The notes beneath the pieces are model-generated. The model did not search any database, had not been told where the DNA came from, and saw only the letters and a list, made by a program, of their open reading frames with translations. 41,176 bases of DNA from CAKRJP01 sp963589425 (GTDB taxonomy: Bacteria; Bacillota; Clostridia; Lachnospirales; Lachnospiraceae): assembly GCA_963589425.1 (NCBI GenBank), contig CAVAKZ010000020.1, positions 1 to 41,176 on the forward strand, given 5' to 3'. Positions 33,279-41,036 of this stretch are shown here, piece after piece (the first letter of the stretch is position 1; every line of letters begins with the position of its first letter). A program made the position numbers and the translations under genes.

Positions 33279-33614
33279 ATGAAATATTCCGAGTCACTAA
33301 AAAAGAACAAAGATTTTCAGCAGGTATACAGGAAGGGAAAGTCCTATGCCAACAGATATTTGGTCATGTATGTCCTTGAGAATCATATGAATAGGAACAG
33401 ACTGGGAATTTCCGTTAGCAAAAAAGTAGGAAACAGTATCGTACGTCATAGATTAGCCAGACTGATCAGAGAAAGTTACAGACTGCAAGAAGATCGATAC
33501 AGATGTGGAATAGATATAGTTGTAATAGCAAGAATAGGCGCCAAAGAAAAGACATATAAAGACATTGACGGCGCAATGCTCCATCTGGCAGGTCTTCATA
33601 ATATTATAGATTAG
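33279..33614 (+). CDS. rnpA: Ribonuclease P protein component
   Basis: A 111-aa protein subunit of RNase P, which helps the RNA subunit cleave 5' leaders from precursor tRNAs. The conserved RNR block is NRNRLGISVSKKVGNSIV at residues 38-55, followed by RHRLARLIRES. The size is normal. TAGGAGAAGG precedes the ATG by 4-5 bases. It stands 74 bases after rpmH and 13 bases before yidD, as in most Firmicutes. Confidence 0.95.
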   Translation: MKYSESLKKNKDFQQVYRKGKSYANRYLVMYVLENHMNRNRLGISVSKKVGNSIVRHRLARLIRESYRLQEDRYRCGIDIVVIARIGAKEKTYKDIDGAMLHLAGLHNIID

Positions 33615-33627
33615 GAGTCGCGTAATT

Positions 33628-33840
33628 ATGAAAAGGTTTCTGATAGGGTTTATAAGGTTTTATCAGAAGTATTTATCGCCCCTTAAGGGAGGGCCTACTT
33701 GTAAGTATTACCCTACCTGCTCTTGCTATGCCATTGAGGCAGTAGAAAAGCATGGAGTAATAAAGGGAAGTGGCCTAGCAGCATATCGTATATTACGTTG
33801 TAATCCTTTCTCAAAGGGCGGGTATGACCCGGTCCCTTGA
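33628..33840 (+). CDS. yidD: Membrane protein insertion efficiency factor YidD
   Basis: A 70-aa protein that assists YidC-dependent insertion at the cytoplasmic face of the membrane. The amphipathic N-terminus (MKRFLIGFIRFYQKYLSPL) and the family cysteines in GPTCKYYPTCSCYA and ILRCNPFSKGGYDPVP are all present. AGGAG lies 11 bases before the ATG. The gene lies between rnpA and yidC. Confidence 0.95.
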   Translation: MKRFLIGFIRFYQKYLSPLKGGPTCKYYPTCSCYAIEAVEKHGVIKGSGLAAYRILRCNPFSKGGYDPVP

Positions 33841-33879
33841 TGTTATGACACAAAAAAATTGAATATGGAGGAATTGATT

Positions 33880-34962
33880 ATGACACCAAGTTTACTTACT
33901 GCGGCAAGCTGGCCTATCGTAGGACAGTTGTGTTGGCTCTTAGGTAAGGTAATGAACTTTATTTATCAGACCTTGGACAGTATGTTACCTAGTGATGCAG
34001 GATTGGTTGGTCTTTCTATTATCATTTATACCATTTTGGTATATACTCTTATGCTTCCTCTTACGGTGACACAGCAGAGATCATCTCGAATGACAGCTGC
34101 TATGAATCCGGAGATTAAGGCAATTCAGAAGAAGTATAAAGAGAAGAGCAGAGGAAGATCCTTAGATCAAGCTGCTACTTTGGCTCAGCAGGAAGAAATT
34201 CAGCAGGTTTATGACAAGTACGGTGTATCTATGATGGGAGGATGTCTTCCACTGTTGATTCAGATGCCCCTACTTTTTGCCTTGTACCCAGTCATTTATA
34301 ATATCCAGGAGTATGTGCCGGCTATGAAGAACGCACCGGCAATTGTAAATACATTCCTTACAATCCCGGATATGACAGTATCACCTACAACCTTGATAAA
34401 GAATGCGGGAAGTTATGATTTACCGGCAGTTGTCATTATCATTACAGCAATTCTTCTTCCTGTATTATCCGGTGCAACTCAGTTTGCAAGTATCAAACTG
34501 TCTCAGGCCATGAGCGGACAGAATGAGATGATGAAGGATAATCCTATGGCTAGTTCTATGAACAGCATGATGATTACTATGCCTCTTTTCTCAGTCTTCA
34601 TGGTATTTACCTTGCCTACCGGTATTGGTGTGTACTGGATTGTCAGTGCCCTTGTACGTATTGTTCAGCAGGTGGTAATCAACAAGCATTTATCTAAGAT
34701 GTCTTTAGATGAGTTGGTTGAGAAGAACAAAGAGAAGGCTGAAAAAAAGAAACAGCAGAGAGGTGAGAAAGCTGATCGTATCAATGCTATGGCTCAGCAG
34801 AACACCAAGACCCTCAGCAAGTCAGCATCTAAGGTTAATGTAAAAGATACCAAGGAGAAAGAAGCCAAGATAGAGGCAGCTAAAAACAAGGCTCAGAATG
34901 CGAAGGCAGGAAGTCTTGCTTCTAAGGCAAACATGGTCAAGAAATATAACGAGAATAATTAG
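33880..34962 (+). CDS. yidC: Membrane protein insertase YidC/Oxa1 family
   Basis: A 360-aa insertase of the Gram-positive (Oxa1/SpoIIIJ) type with no large periplasmic domain. Five hydrophobic segments are visible, with the conserved block YTLMLPLTVTQQRSSRMTAA after TM1 and 'GGCLPLLIQMPLLFALYPVI' for the central helix. The hydrophilic groove arginine expected in TM1 or its cytoplasmic loop is probably in the QQRSSRM stretch. The C-terminal tail (about 275-360) is very basic and Gln/Lys-rich, suited to ribosome contact. The start is the ATG at 33880 with GGAGGA 7-8 bases upstream. It lies 12 bases before jag. Confidence 0.95.
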   Translation: MTPSLLTAASWPIVGQLCWLLGKVMNFIYQTLDSMLPSDAGLVGLSIIIYTILVYTLMLPLTVTQQRSSRMTAAMNPEIKAIQKKYKEKSRGRSLDQAATLAQQEEIQQVYDKYGVSMMGGCLPLLIQMPLLFALYPVIYNIQEYVPAMKNAPAIVNTFLTIPDMTVSPTTLIKNAGSYDLPAVVIIITAILLPVLSGATQFASIKLSQAMSGQNEMMKDNPMASSMNSMMITMPLFSVFMVFTLPTGIGVYWIVSALVRIVQQVVINKHLSKMSLDELVEKNKEKAEKKKQQRGEKADRINAMAQQNTKTLSKSASKVNVKDTKEKEAKIEAAKNKAQNAKAGSLASKANMVKKYNENN

Positions 34963-34974
34963 GGGGCGGCTATC

Positions 34975-35871
34975 ATGGAATTTATTACAGTATCAGCAAA
35001 GAATGTTGAAGATGCAATTACTGAAGCACAAATCCAGTTAGGCGTAACAAGAGATCATCTGGATTATGAAGTAATTGAAAAGGGTAGTGCAGGATTCTTA
35101 GGAATTGGCATGAAGCAGGCAGTGATCAAAGCCAGAAAAAAAGAGGAAGAAGCTGTCGTTGCAGAAGAGGTTGTTAAAGAAACAATCAAGGAAGTTGAAG
35201 TAAAAGAAGAAGTTAAAATAGAGGAAATCTTCGCTGTTAAAGAGGAAAAAGAAATTAAAAAGGATACAAAGAAAGAAGGAAAGTCACACAAGACTGACAA
35301 GTATCCTGAAAAGAAGTTTGAGAAATTTTCTAAGAAGAGAGCACCTAAGAAGGAATATACAAAGGAAGCTCCTGTAAAGAAGGAAGTAGAACTGGCAAAG
35401 GTAGAAGATGCTACAATCCAGGCATGTGAGAAATTTATTTATGATGTATTACATGCAATGGACATGGGCGATGTGAAAGTAACTTCTAAGGTAGATGAAG
35501 AGGGAGCTCTTGCTATTAATGTTGAGGGCGAGAATATGGGAATCCTCATCGGTAAGAGAGGACAGACATTAGATTCTCTTCAGTATTTAACTAATCGTGT
35601 AGCGAACAAGACTCAGACAGGTTATGTTCGTGTAAAGTTAGATACAGAAAATTACAGAAGTAGAAGAAGGGATACTCTTGAAAATCTTGCAAGAAATATT
35701 GCAAGTAAGGTAAAGAAGACAAGAAGAACAGTTTCTCTTGAGCCAATGAATCCTTATGAGAGAAGAATCATTCATTCTACCTTGCAGACAGATCCTGCAG
35801 TAGCAACACATAGTGAAGGTGAAGAGCCTTACAGAAAAGTAGTTGTTACTTATGTAAGAAATAATCGATAA
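34975..35871 (+). CDS. jag: RNA-binding protein Jag/KhpB (Jag_N, KH, R3H)
   Basis: A 298-aa protein. Jag_N is at residues 1-55 (EFITVSAKNVEDAITEAQIQLG, GSAGFLGIGMKQAVIKAR, in two parts). A long Lys/Glu low-complexity linker covers about 56-145. The KH domain is at about 148-225 with the GxxG loop 'IGKRGQTLDSLQYL', and R3H at about 228-296 (RSRRRDTLENLARNIA, HSEGEEPYRKVVV). In streptococci and Clostridia KhpB pairs with KhpA to bind many RNAs and affects cell division and envelope genes. GGGGGCGG precedes the ATG by 5 bases. It is next to yidC as usual (spoIIIJ-jag). A hairpin follows the gene. Confidence 0.94.
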   Translation: MEFITVSAKNVEDAITEAQIQLGVTRDHLDYEVIEKGSAGFLGIGMKQAVIKARKKEEEAVVAEEVVKETIKEVEVKEEVKIEEIFAVKEEKEIKKDTKKEGKSHKTDKYPEKKFEKFSKKRAPKKEYTKEAPVKKEVELAKVEDATIQACEKFIYDVLHAMDMGDVKVTSKVDEEGALAINVEGENMGILIGKRGQTLDSLQYLTNRVANKTQTGYVRVKLDTENYRSRRRDTLENLARNIASKVKKTRRTVSLEPMNPYERRIIHSTLQTDPAVATHSEGEEPYRKVVVTYVRNNR

Positions 35872-35885
35872 ATAAAAGAATTTGT

Positions 35886-35911
35886 AAGGGGAGCCGTCAA
35901 AAGCTCCCTTT
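35886..35911 (+). terminator. Terminator after jag
   Basis: AAGGGGAGC (35886-35894) pairs with GCTCCCTTT (35903-35911) around an 8-base loop, with a short U-containing tail (TATGTTTAT). It separates the jag cluster from mnmE. Confidence 0.65.
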
Positions 35912-35966
35912 ATGTTTATAAAATAATGAATTAGTAAATGAAAAAATGGATAAAGGGGGGACTCGC

Positions 35967-37361
35967 ATGTTGAAAAATATTGATACAACTATTGCAGCAA
36001 TTTCTACAGCTATGAGTAATTCAGGCATAGGAATTGTAAGGATGAGTGGCAGCCAGGCAGTTGAAATCGCTGATAAAGTTTATGTGAGTAAATCAAATAA
36101 GAAACTTAGTAAACAAAAGACTCATACCATTCATTATGGCTATATAGCAGATGAAGAGGAAATCATTGACGAAGTCCTGGTGATGCTTATGAGAGGCCCT
36201 CACACCTACACAGGAGAAGATACAGTGGAGATTAACTGCCACGGAGGTGTCTTCGTTATGAAGCGGATTTTGGAGGTCCTGATTAAGAATGGGGCAAGGC
36301 CTGCAGAACCTGGTGAATTTACTAAGAGAGCCTTCTTAAATGGAAAGATGGACCTGTCCCAGGCTGAGGCTGTGGGAGACTTGATCGTAGCTCAAAATGA
36401 GTATGCTCTTCAAAGCTCAATTGAGCAGTTGAAGGGAAATGTAAGAAATAAAATCACTGAAATAAGAAGTAAAATAATTTACCACACTGCCTTTATAGAG
36501 ACAGCCCTTGATGACCCGGAGCACATTAGTGTAGATGGATATGGAGAAACTTTAAAGCTTGTAGTGGAAGAATTATTATTGGAGCTTTGTTCTCTTCTTA
36601 ACAGCTGCGAAGATGGCAGGATTATCAAAGAGGGGCTAAGGACAGTTATATTAGGAAAGCCAAATGCAGGAAAGTCCTCACTGTTAAATTTACTTGTAAA
36701 GGAAGATCGGGCTATTGTGACGGATATTGCAGGGACTACCAGGGATACTTTGGAAGAGCACATTAATCTTCAGGGAATTTCCCTTAATATTATAGATACT
36801 GCAGGTATTAGGGAAACGGGAGATCTGGTAGAACAAATCGGAGTGGATAAGGCAAGAGAACAGGCGGAATTGGCAGACTTGATTCTCTATGTTATAGATG
36901 CATCTGTTCCCTTGGATGAAAGCGACAAAGAAATATTTGAGTTGATTGAGAATAAAAAAACTATCTTACTCTTAAATAAGATGGACTTAGAAAGAGTGGT
37001 AAGTAGAAATGAAGTTGAAATTAATGAAAAAATTTCGAAAGAAGTAAAAATAATAGAATTTTCCGCAAAAGAACAAAGTGGACTAGAAGAATTGGAAGAA
37101 ACAATTAAGGATATGTTTTTTGCAGGAAATCTTGCATTTAATGACGAAATCTATATCACTAATGTGAGACATAAGACAGCACTTAAGGAAGCAAAAGAAG
37201 CTCTTGAAAAAGTAATGGAGAGTATAGATATGGGAATGCCGGAGGATTTCTATTCTATAGATCTGATGGACGCATATGAATTGCTAGGAAGTATTACAGG
37301 AGAAACGATAGGAGAAGATTTGGTAAATGAGATATTCAGCAAATTCTGTATGGGAAAATAA
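35967..37361 (+). CDS. mnmE: tRNA uridine-5-carboxymethylaminomethyl GTPase MnmE
   Basis: A 464-aa GTPase that with MnmG modifies the wobble U34 of several tRNAs. The N-terminal folate-binding/dimerisation domain is at 1-115. The G domain (about 210-375) has G1 GKPNAGKSS, G2 AGTTRDT, G3 DTAG (DTAGIRET) and G4 NKMD. The C-terminal motif is FCMGK, a variant of the usual FCIGK whose Cys is conserved. The start is ATG 35967, with AAGGGGGGA about 6 bases upstream; an ATG 21 bases earlier lacks an SD. Its last 35 bases overlap mnmG. Confidence 0.96.
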   Translation: MLKNIDTTIAAISTAMSNSGIGIVRMSGSQAVEIADKVYVSKSNKKLSKQKTHTIHYGYIADEEEIIDEVLVMLMRGPHTYTGEDTVEINCHGGVFVMKRILEVLIKNGARPAEPGEFTKRAFLNGKMDLSQAEAVGDLIVAQNEYALQSSIEQLKGNVRNKITEIRSKIIYHTAFIETALDDPEHISVDGYGETLKLVVEELLLELCSLLNSCEDGRIIKEGLRTVILGKPNAGKSSLLNLLVKEDRAIVTDIAGTTRDTLEEHINLQGISLNIIDTAGIRETGDLVEQIGVDKAREQAELADLILYVIDASVPLDESDKEIFELIENKKTILLLNKMDLERVVSRNEVEINEKISKEVKIIEFSAKEQSGLEELEETIKDMFFAGNLAFNDEIYITNVRHKTALKEAKEALEKVMESIDMGMPEDFYSIDLMDAYELLGSITGETIGEDLVNEIFSKFCMGK

Positions 37362-39231
37362 GGATACATATGATGTTGTTGTAATAGGAGCCGGACATGC
37401 AGGGTGTGAGGCAGCCTTAGCCTGTGCCAGGCTTGGTTTTAAGACAATAGTATTTACAGTTAGTGTGGACAGCATTGCCTTGATGCCTTGTAATCCAAAT
37501 GTAGGAGGAAGCTCTAAGGGACATTTGGTAAGAGAGTTAGATGCCCTAGGGGGAGAGATGGGTAAGGTTATTGACCAAACATTTATCCAATCTAAGATGT
37601 TAAATAAATCTAAGGGACCTGCAGTTCATTCTCTGAGAGCTCAGGCTGATAAGGCAGGTTACAGCAGAACCATGCGACAGGTTTTAGAGAATCAAGAGAA
37701 GCTGGAAGTGAAGCAGGCAGAGGTTGTAAATATCCTGACAGAAGATAATAAGGTTACAGGAGTGCAGACTTACTCCGGTGCTATTTATCGATGTAAGGCT
37801 GTGGTTCTTTGTACAGGAACCTATCTTCGGGCTAGATGCATTTACGGAGATGTAAGTAATCATACCGGGCCAAATGGTTTGCAGGCGGCAAATTATCTTA
37901 CGGATTGTCTGAAGGAATTGGGAATAAAGATGAACCGATTTAAGACAGGAACTCCGGCTCGTATAGATAAAAAATCTATTGATTTTAGTAAGATGGAAGA
38001 GCAGTTTGGAGATGAGAGGGTAGTTCCATTTTCATTTACCACAGATCCGGAAAGCGTTCAAAAAAACCAGGTATCTTGTTGGCTTACCTATACCAATTTA
38101 AAAACTCATGAGATAATAAAAAATAATCTAGATAGGTCTCCCCTTTATTCTGGAATGATCGAGGGTACCGGTCCGAGATATTGTCCTTCTATAGAAGATA
38201 AAGTTGTAAAGTTTTCGGATAAAGATAGGCACCAGGTTTTTATCGAACCTGAAGGACTTAATACCAATGAAATGTATATTGGTGGTATGTCAAGCTCCCT
38301 TCCGGAGGATGTACAGTATGAAATGTATAGAAGTGTGGCTGGACTTGAAAATGCAAAAATTGTAAGAAATGCTTATGCTATAGAATACGACTGTATCGAT
38401 GCGAGACAGTTAAAACCTTCATTGGAATTTAAAAATATCCAGGGCATGTTCAGTGGTGGACAGTTTAATGGAAGTTCCGGTTATGAGGAAGCGGCAGCCC
38501 AGGGGCTCCTGGCTGGTATTAATGCAGCCAGAAAACTTCAGGGAAAAGATCCAGTTGTTATAGATAGGTCTCAGGGATATATAGGAGTGCTTATAGATGA
38601 TCTTGTGACCAAGGAAAGTCATGAACCATATCGTATGATGACCTCCAGAGCTGAGTATCGATTACTGTTAAGACAGGATAATGCAGACCAGAGACTTACA
38701 GAATTGGGACATGAGATTGGCCTTATATCAGATGAGAGATATGAGAGATTGAAAGAGAAGGAAGCTTTAATTGCTTCGGAGATTGACCGCTTAAAGAGTG
38801 TTCATGTAGGAACCAGCGAAAAAGTTCAAAATCTCTTGAAGGAACATGGAAGTACCTTATTAACATCAGGAACAACCTTGGCGGAACTTATTCGCAGACC
38901 AGAACTGGGGTATAAGATTTTGAAAGATGTGGATAAAACTCGTCCAAAGTTGCCAGAATGTTTAAAAGATGAAGTAATCGAGCAGGTGGATATCTCTATA
39001 AAATATGAGGGTTATATTTCCAGACAGATGCGACAAGTGCAACAGTTTAAGAAGTTGGAGAATAAGAAGATACCTGCAGATCTTAATTACGATGAGGTAA
39101 CTAGTCTGCGCTTAGAGGCTGTTCAGAAGTTGAAAGAATATCGACCGGAATCTATTGGACAAGCATCTAGAATATCAGGAGTGTCGCCAGCGGATATATC
39201 GGTGTTGCTGGTGTATCTAACCTCAAAATAA
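37327..39231 (+). CDS. mnmG: tRNA uridine-5-carboxymethylaminomethyl modification enzyme MnmG (GidA)
   Basis: A 634-aa FAD-dependent partner of MnmE. The Rossmann motif is VVVIGAGHAGCEAA at about 17-30. GidA signatures include MPCNPNVGGSSKGHLVRE, FKTGTPARID, and GGQFNGSSGYEEAAAQGL with RMMTSRAEYRLLLRQDNAD. The C-terminal helical MnmE-binding domain ends at VLLVYL. The only credible in-frame start is ATG 37327, inside the end of mnmE (35-base overlap); GGAGAAG lies about 10 bases upstream. The first 14 residues before the Rossmann strand are a little longer than in most homologues. Confidence 0.95.
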   Translation: MRYSANSVWENKDTYDVVVIGAGHAGCEAALACARLGFKTIVFTVSVDSIALMPCNPNVGGSSKGHLVRELDALGGEMGKVIDQTFIQSKMLNKSKGPAVHSLRAQADKAGYSRTMRQVLENQEKLEVKQAEVVNILTEDNKVTGVQTYSGAIYRCKAVVLCTGTYLRARCIYGDVSNHTGPNGLQAANYLTDCLKELGIKMNRFKTGTPARIDKKSIDFSKMEEQFGDERVVPFSFTTDPESVQKNQVSCWLTYTNLKTHEIIKNNLDRSPLYSGMIEGTGPRYCPSIEDKVVKFSDKDRHQVFIEPEGLNTNEMYIGGMSSSLPEDVQYEMYRSVAGLENAKIVRNAYAIEYDCIDARQLKPSLEFKNIQGMFSGGQFNGSSGYEEAAAQGLLAGINAARKLQGKDPVVIDRSQGYIGVLIDDLVTKESHEPYRMMTSRAEYRLLLRQDNADQRLTELGHEIGLISDERYERLKEKEALIASEIDRLKSVHVGTSEKVQNLLKEHGSTLLTSGTTLAELIRRPELGYKILKDVDKTRPKLPECLKDEVIEQVDISIKYEGYISRQMRQVQQFKKLENKKIPADLNYDEVTSLRLEAVQKLKEYRPESIGQASRISGVSPADISVLLVYLTSK

Positions 39232-39552
39232 TAATTGCAAAGCATGCTATATAATTTAAAAATCAAGTTATTGATGTTTGATTGTAGCGCTTGAAATCTG
39301 GATTTGATATGAGACTAAACTTTGAATTCTTTGAAGTGGTATAAAAAGCAGTTATCCACATCGGACAATATTTTTGTTGAAAATATAAACATTATTGCGA
39401 GACTGTGTGGATAAGATACAACCTAAATTTGTATAGGGATTAATTTAGGAAACAATATAGAAATATTTGGAAAAGCGTAATATATAAAAATGAATAAATT
39501 GTAGGAATAAAAATATAGAAAAAATATAAGAATAAAAATATAGGAATAAAAA
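39232..39552. promoter_or_regulatory. mnmG-rsmG intergenic region with two DnaA boxes
   Basis: This 321-base gene-free stretch contains two perfect DnaA boxes in opposite orientation, TTATCCACA at 39352-39360 and TGTGGATAA at 39406-39414, 45 bases apart. The 3' end (39499-39552) is an imperfect run of 'GGAATAAAAATATA'-like units, the last of which provides the weak SD of rsmG. No clear terminator for mnmG is visible. Confidence 0.7.
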
Positions 39553-40269
39553 ATGAATGATAATTTGTTAAGAGATAAGGCAAAAGAGATTGGAATTGAT
39601 CTTACGGATCTTCAGGTTAATCAGTTTAATCGATTTTATCAAATGATGGTGGAGAAAAACAAGGTAATGAACCTTACAGGTATAACTGAATATGGCGAGG
39701 TTGTGGAAAAACATTTTATAGATAGTTTGTCTATTGTGAAGATAATAGATATCAATAAAGTAAGTACTGTAATTGATGTGGGAACAGGAGCTGGATTTCC
39801 TGGAATTCCTTTAAAAATAGCATTTCCACATTTGAAAATTACCCTCTTGGATTCTTTGAATAAGAGAATAAAATTCTTGAATGATGTAATTAATGAGACG
39901 GGACTAGACAATATCTCTACTATTCATGGAAGAGCGGAGGATTTTGCAAAGCAGGATGAATATAGGGAACAGTTTGATTTGTGCGTATCCAGAGCGGTAG
40001 CAAATCTTGCGACTCTCAGTGAATATTGCCTGCCCTATGTGAAAGTAGGCGGAAAATTTGTGTCTTATAAAGCTGGAGAGATTGATGAGGAAGTAGAAAA
40101 CAGTAATACAGCAATTAAGGTTCTGGGTGGTAAAATTAGTAAAATTGAAAAATTCCAGTTGCAGGGAACAGATATAGGAAGATCTTTTGTGGAAATAAAA
40201 AAAGTAAAAAATACAGGGAAGAAATTTCCGAGAAAGGCAGGATTGCCAGCAAAGGAGCCGATTAAATAA
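39553..40269 (+). CDS. rsmG: 16S rRNA (guanine-N7) methyltransferase RsmG (GidB)
   Basis: A 238-aa SAM-dependent methyltransferase that modifies the G527-equivalent of 16S rRNA; loss gives low-level streptomycin resistance in other bacteria. Family blocks are NKVMNLTGI, HFIDSL, the SAM-binding VIDVGTGAGFPGIPL (residues about 74-88), LLDSLNKRIKFL and SRAVANLATLSEYCLPYVK. The C-terminal end (KKFPRKAGLPAKEPI) is standard. The SD is poor (GGAAT 6 bases before the ATG). It stands alone, 321 bases after mnmG, and a parS-containing palindrome follows 26 bases after its stop. Confidence 0.95.
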   Translation: MNDNLLRDKAKEIGIDLTDLQVNQFNRFYQMMVEKNKVMNLTGITEYGEVVEKHFIDSLSIVKIIDINKVSTVIDVGTGAGFPGIPLKIAFPHLKITLLDSLNKRIKFLNDVINETGLDNISTIHGRAEDFAKQDEYREQFDLCVSRAVANLATLSEYCLPYVKVGGKFVSYKAGEIDEEVENSNTAIKVLGGKISKIEKFQLQGTDIGRSFVEIKKVKNTGKKFPRKAGLPAKEPIK

Positions 40270-40295
40270 ATATATTTTTAAGATAAGTTTTTCAG

Positions 40296-40337
40296 AAGAA
40301 TGGGATAATGTTTCACGTGAAACATTATCCCATTCTT
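40296..40337 (+). terminator. 42-bp perfect palindrome: rsmG terminator with embedded parS
   Basis: 21-base arms, 40296-40316 and 40317-40337, are exactly complementary with no spacer; a TTTTG run overlaps and follows the right arm (to 40340). As RNA it makes a long stem with U tail, 27 bases after the rsmG stop. Its centre is the parS site at 40309-40324. Confidence 0.8.
40309..40324. other. parS: parS site 1
   Basis: TGTTTCACGTGAAACA, a perfect match to the universal 16-bp ParB/Spo0J binding sequence. In Firmicutes such sites near oriC load ParB clamps and condensin. Confidence 0.93.
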
Positions 40338-40740
40338 TTGTCCTGGATGTGAAAATAAAGAAAAAAATATAGGAAAGATACTATGCTATATATAATAAAG
40401 AGAAGATTATGAAAATTTGTGATAAATTTCGTGATTGATAAAATAGAAGATGGAAAAATGAAAAATAAAAAGAGAAGAGGAGAAATAAGGTGATAGGGTG
40501 ATAGAACAGAATAATATAGAAAAATATAGTAATGGATAAGCTGTCTAGTGTCGTATGATTGGGAATTGTTGAGCATCAGTTTTATGGTAAAAATAAAGGA
40601 AAATGAAAATAATACATTGATCGTGAAATATATTGAGAAGAAAAGATAGAGTTGGAAAAAATGAAGTAAGTTAAGATTGCAAGATTGTTTACTGGTATCA
40701 ATCTTAGCTTAGACTGGCTGCTTATGTATACTTGAACAAC
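40338..40740. other. AT- and purine-rich gene-free stretch between the parS sites
   Basis: No credible gene. The plus strand is strongly A/G-biased (for example around 40455-40500), and a minus-strand frame of 83 codons here has no SD and a low-complexity Phe/Ile/Tyr composition that simply mirrors this bias. It may be a spacer for ParB spreading. Confidence 0.5.
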
Positions 40741-40785
40741 AAAAAACCTTATAAAATAGGCATTTTTAGCATATCGTTGAATTTA

Positions 40786-40801
40786 TGTTTCACGTGAAAC
40801 A
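40786..40801. other. parS: parS site 2
   Basis: A second perfect TGTTTCACGTGAAACA, extended to an 18-bp palindrome (40785-40802). It lies about 30 bases upstream of a TATAAT box at 40830, so ParB-type binding could affect transcription of parA. Confidence 0.93.
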
Positions 40802-40829
40802 TTATATAGATATGCTCTTCTAAAAGTGT

Positions 40830-40835
40830 TATAAT
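40830..40835 (+). promoter_or_regulatory. Candidate -10 box of the parA transcript
   Basis: TATAAT at 40830-40835, with TG two bases upstream of the extended -10 region (GTGTTATAAT). The -35 region (about 40807) is poor. The predicted transcript would begin near 40842 and contain the structured leader. Confidence 0.45.
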
Positions 40836-40839
40836 GAGA

Positions 40840-40954
40840 ATGCATTTTAGGAAAAAGTAATGATTTTGGTCGAATTCTTGACTGAATAAGGATCAAAATG
40901 CATGTAAATTGACTGTAAAATGAATCTGAAATAATACTTCGGGGTTCTTTTTTT
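40840..40954 (+). ncRNA. Structured parA leader or small RNA ending in an intrinsic terminator
   Basis: ATGCATTTT (40840-40848) can pair perfectly with AAAATGCAT (40895-40903), while ATTTTGGTC (40863-40871) can pair over 9 positions (one G-U) with GATCAAAAT (40891-40899). The two share their 3' arm and exclude each other. A terminator follows: GAATCTGAA (40922-40930) against TTCGGGGTTC (40938-40947), then seven U (40948-40954). I recognise no known RNA family. Confidence 0.45.
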
Positions 40955-40995
40955 AGGCTTTGAATGCAGTAAAACTATGTTTATTTAGTAAAAAT

Positions 40996-41011
40996 TGTAG
41001 ATAAATCTACA
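40996..41011. promoter_or_regulatory. Inverted repeat just upstream of parA
   Basis: TGTAGA (40996-41001), TAAA, TCTACA (41006-41011): a perfect 6-bp inverted repeat about 10 bases before the parA SD. Either a small mRNA hairpin or a repressor site. Confidence 0.35.
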
Positions 41012-41036
41012 GTTTATTTGGAAAGGCAGTTGGATT

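Noticed and set aside
40325..40576. 83-codon minus-strand frame between the parS sites
   Set aside because: No Shine-Dalgarno sequence, low-complexity Phe/Ile/Tyr composition caused by purine bias of the other strand, and overlap with the parS palindrome.
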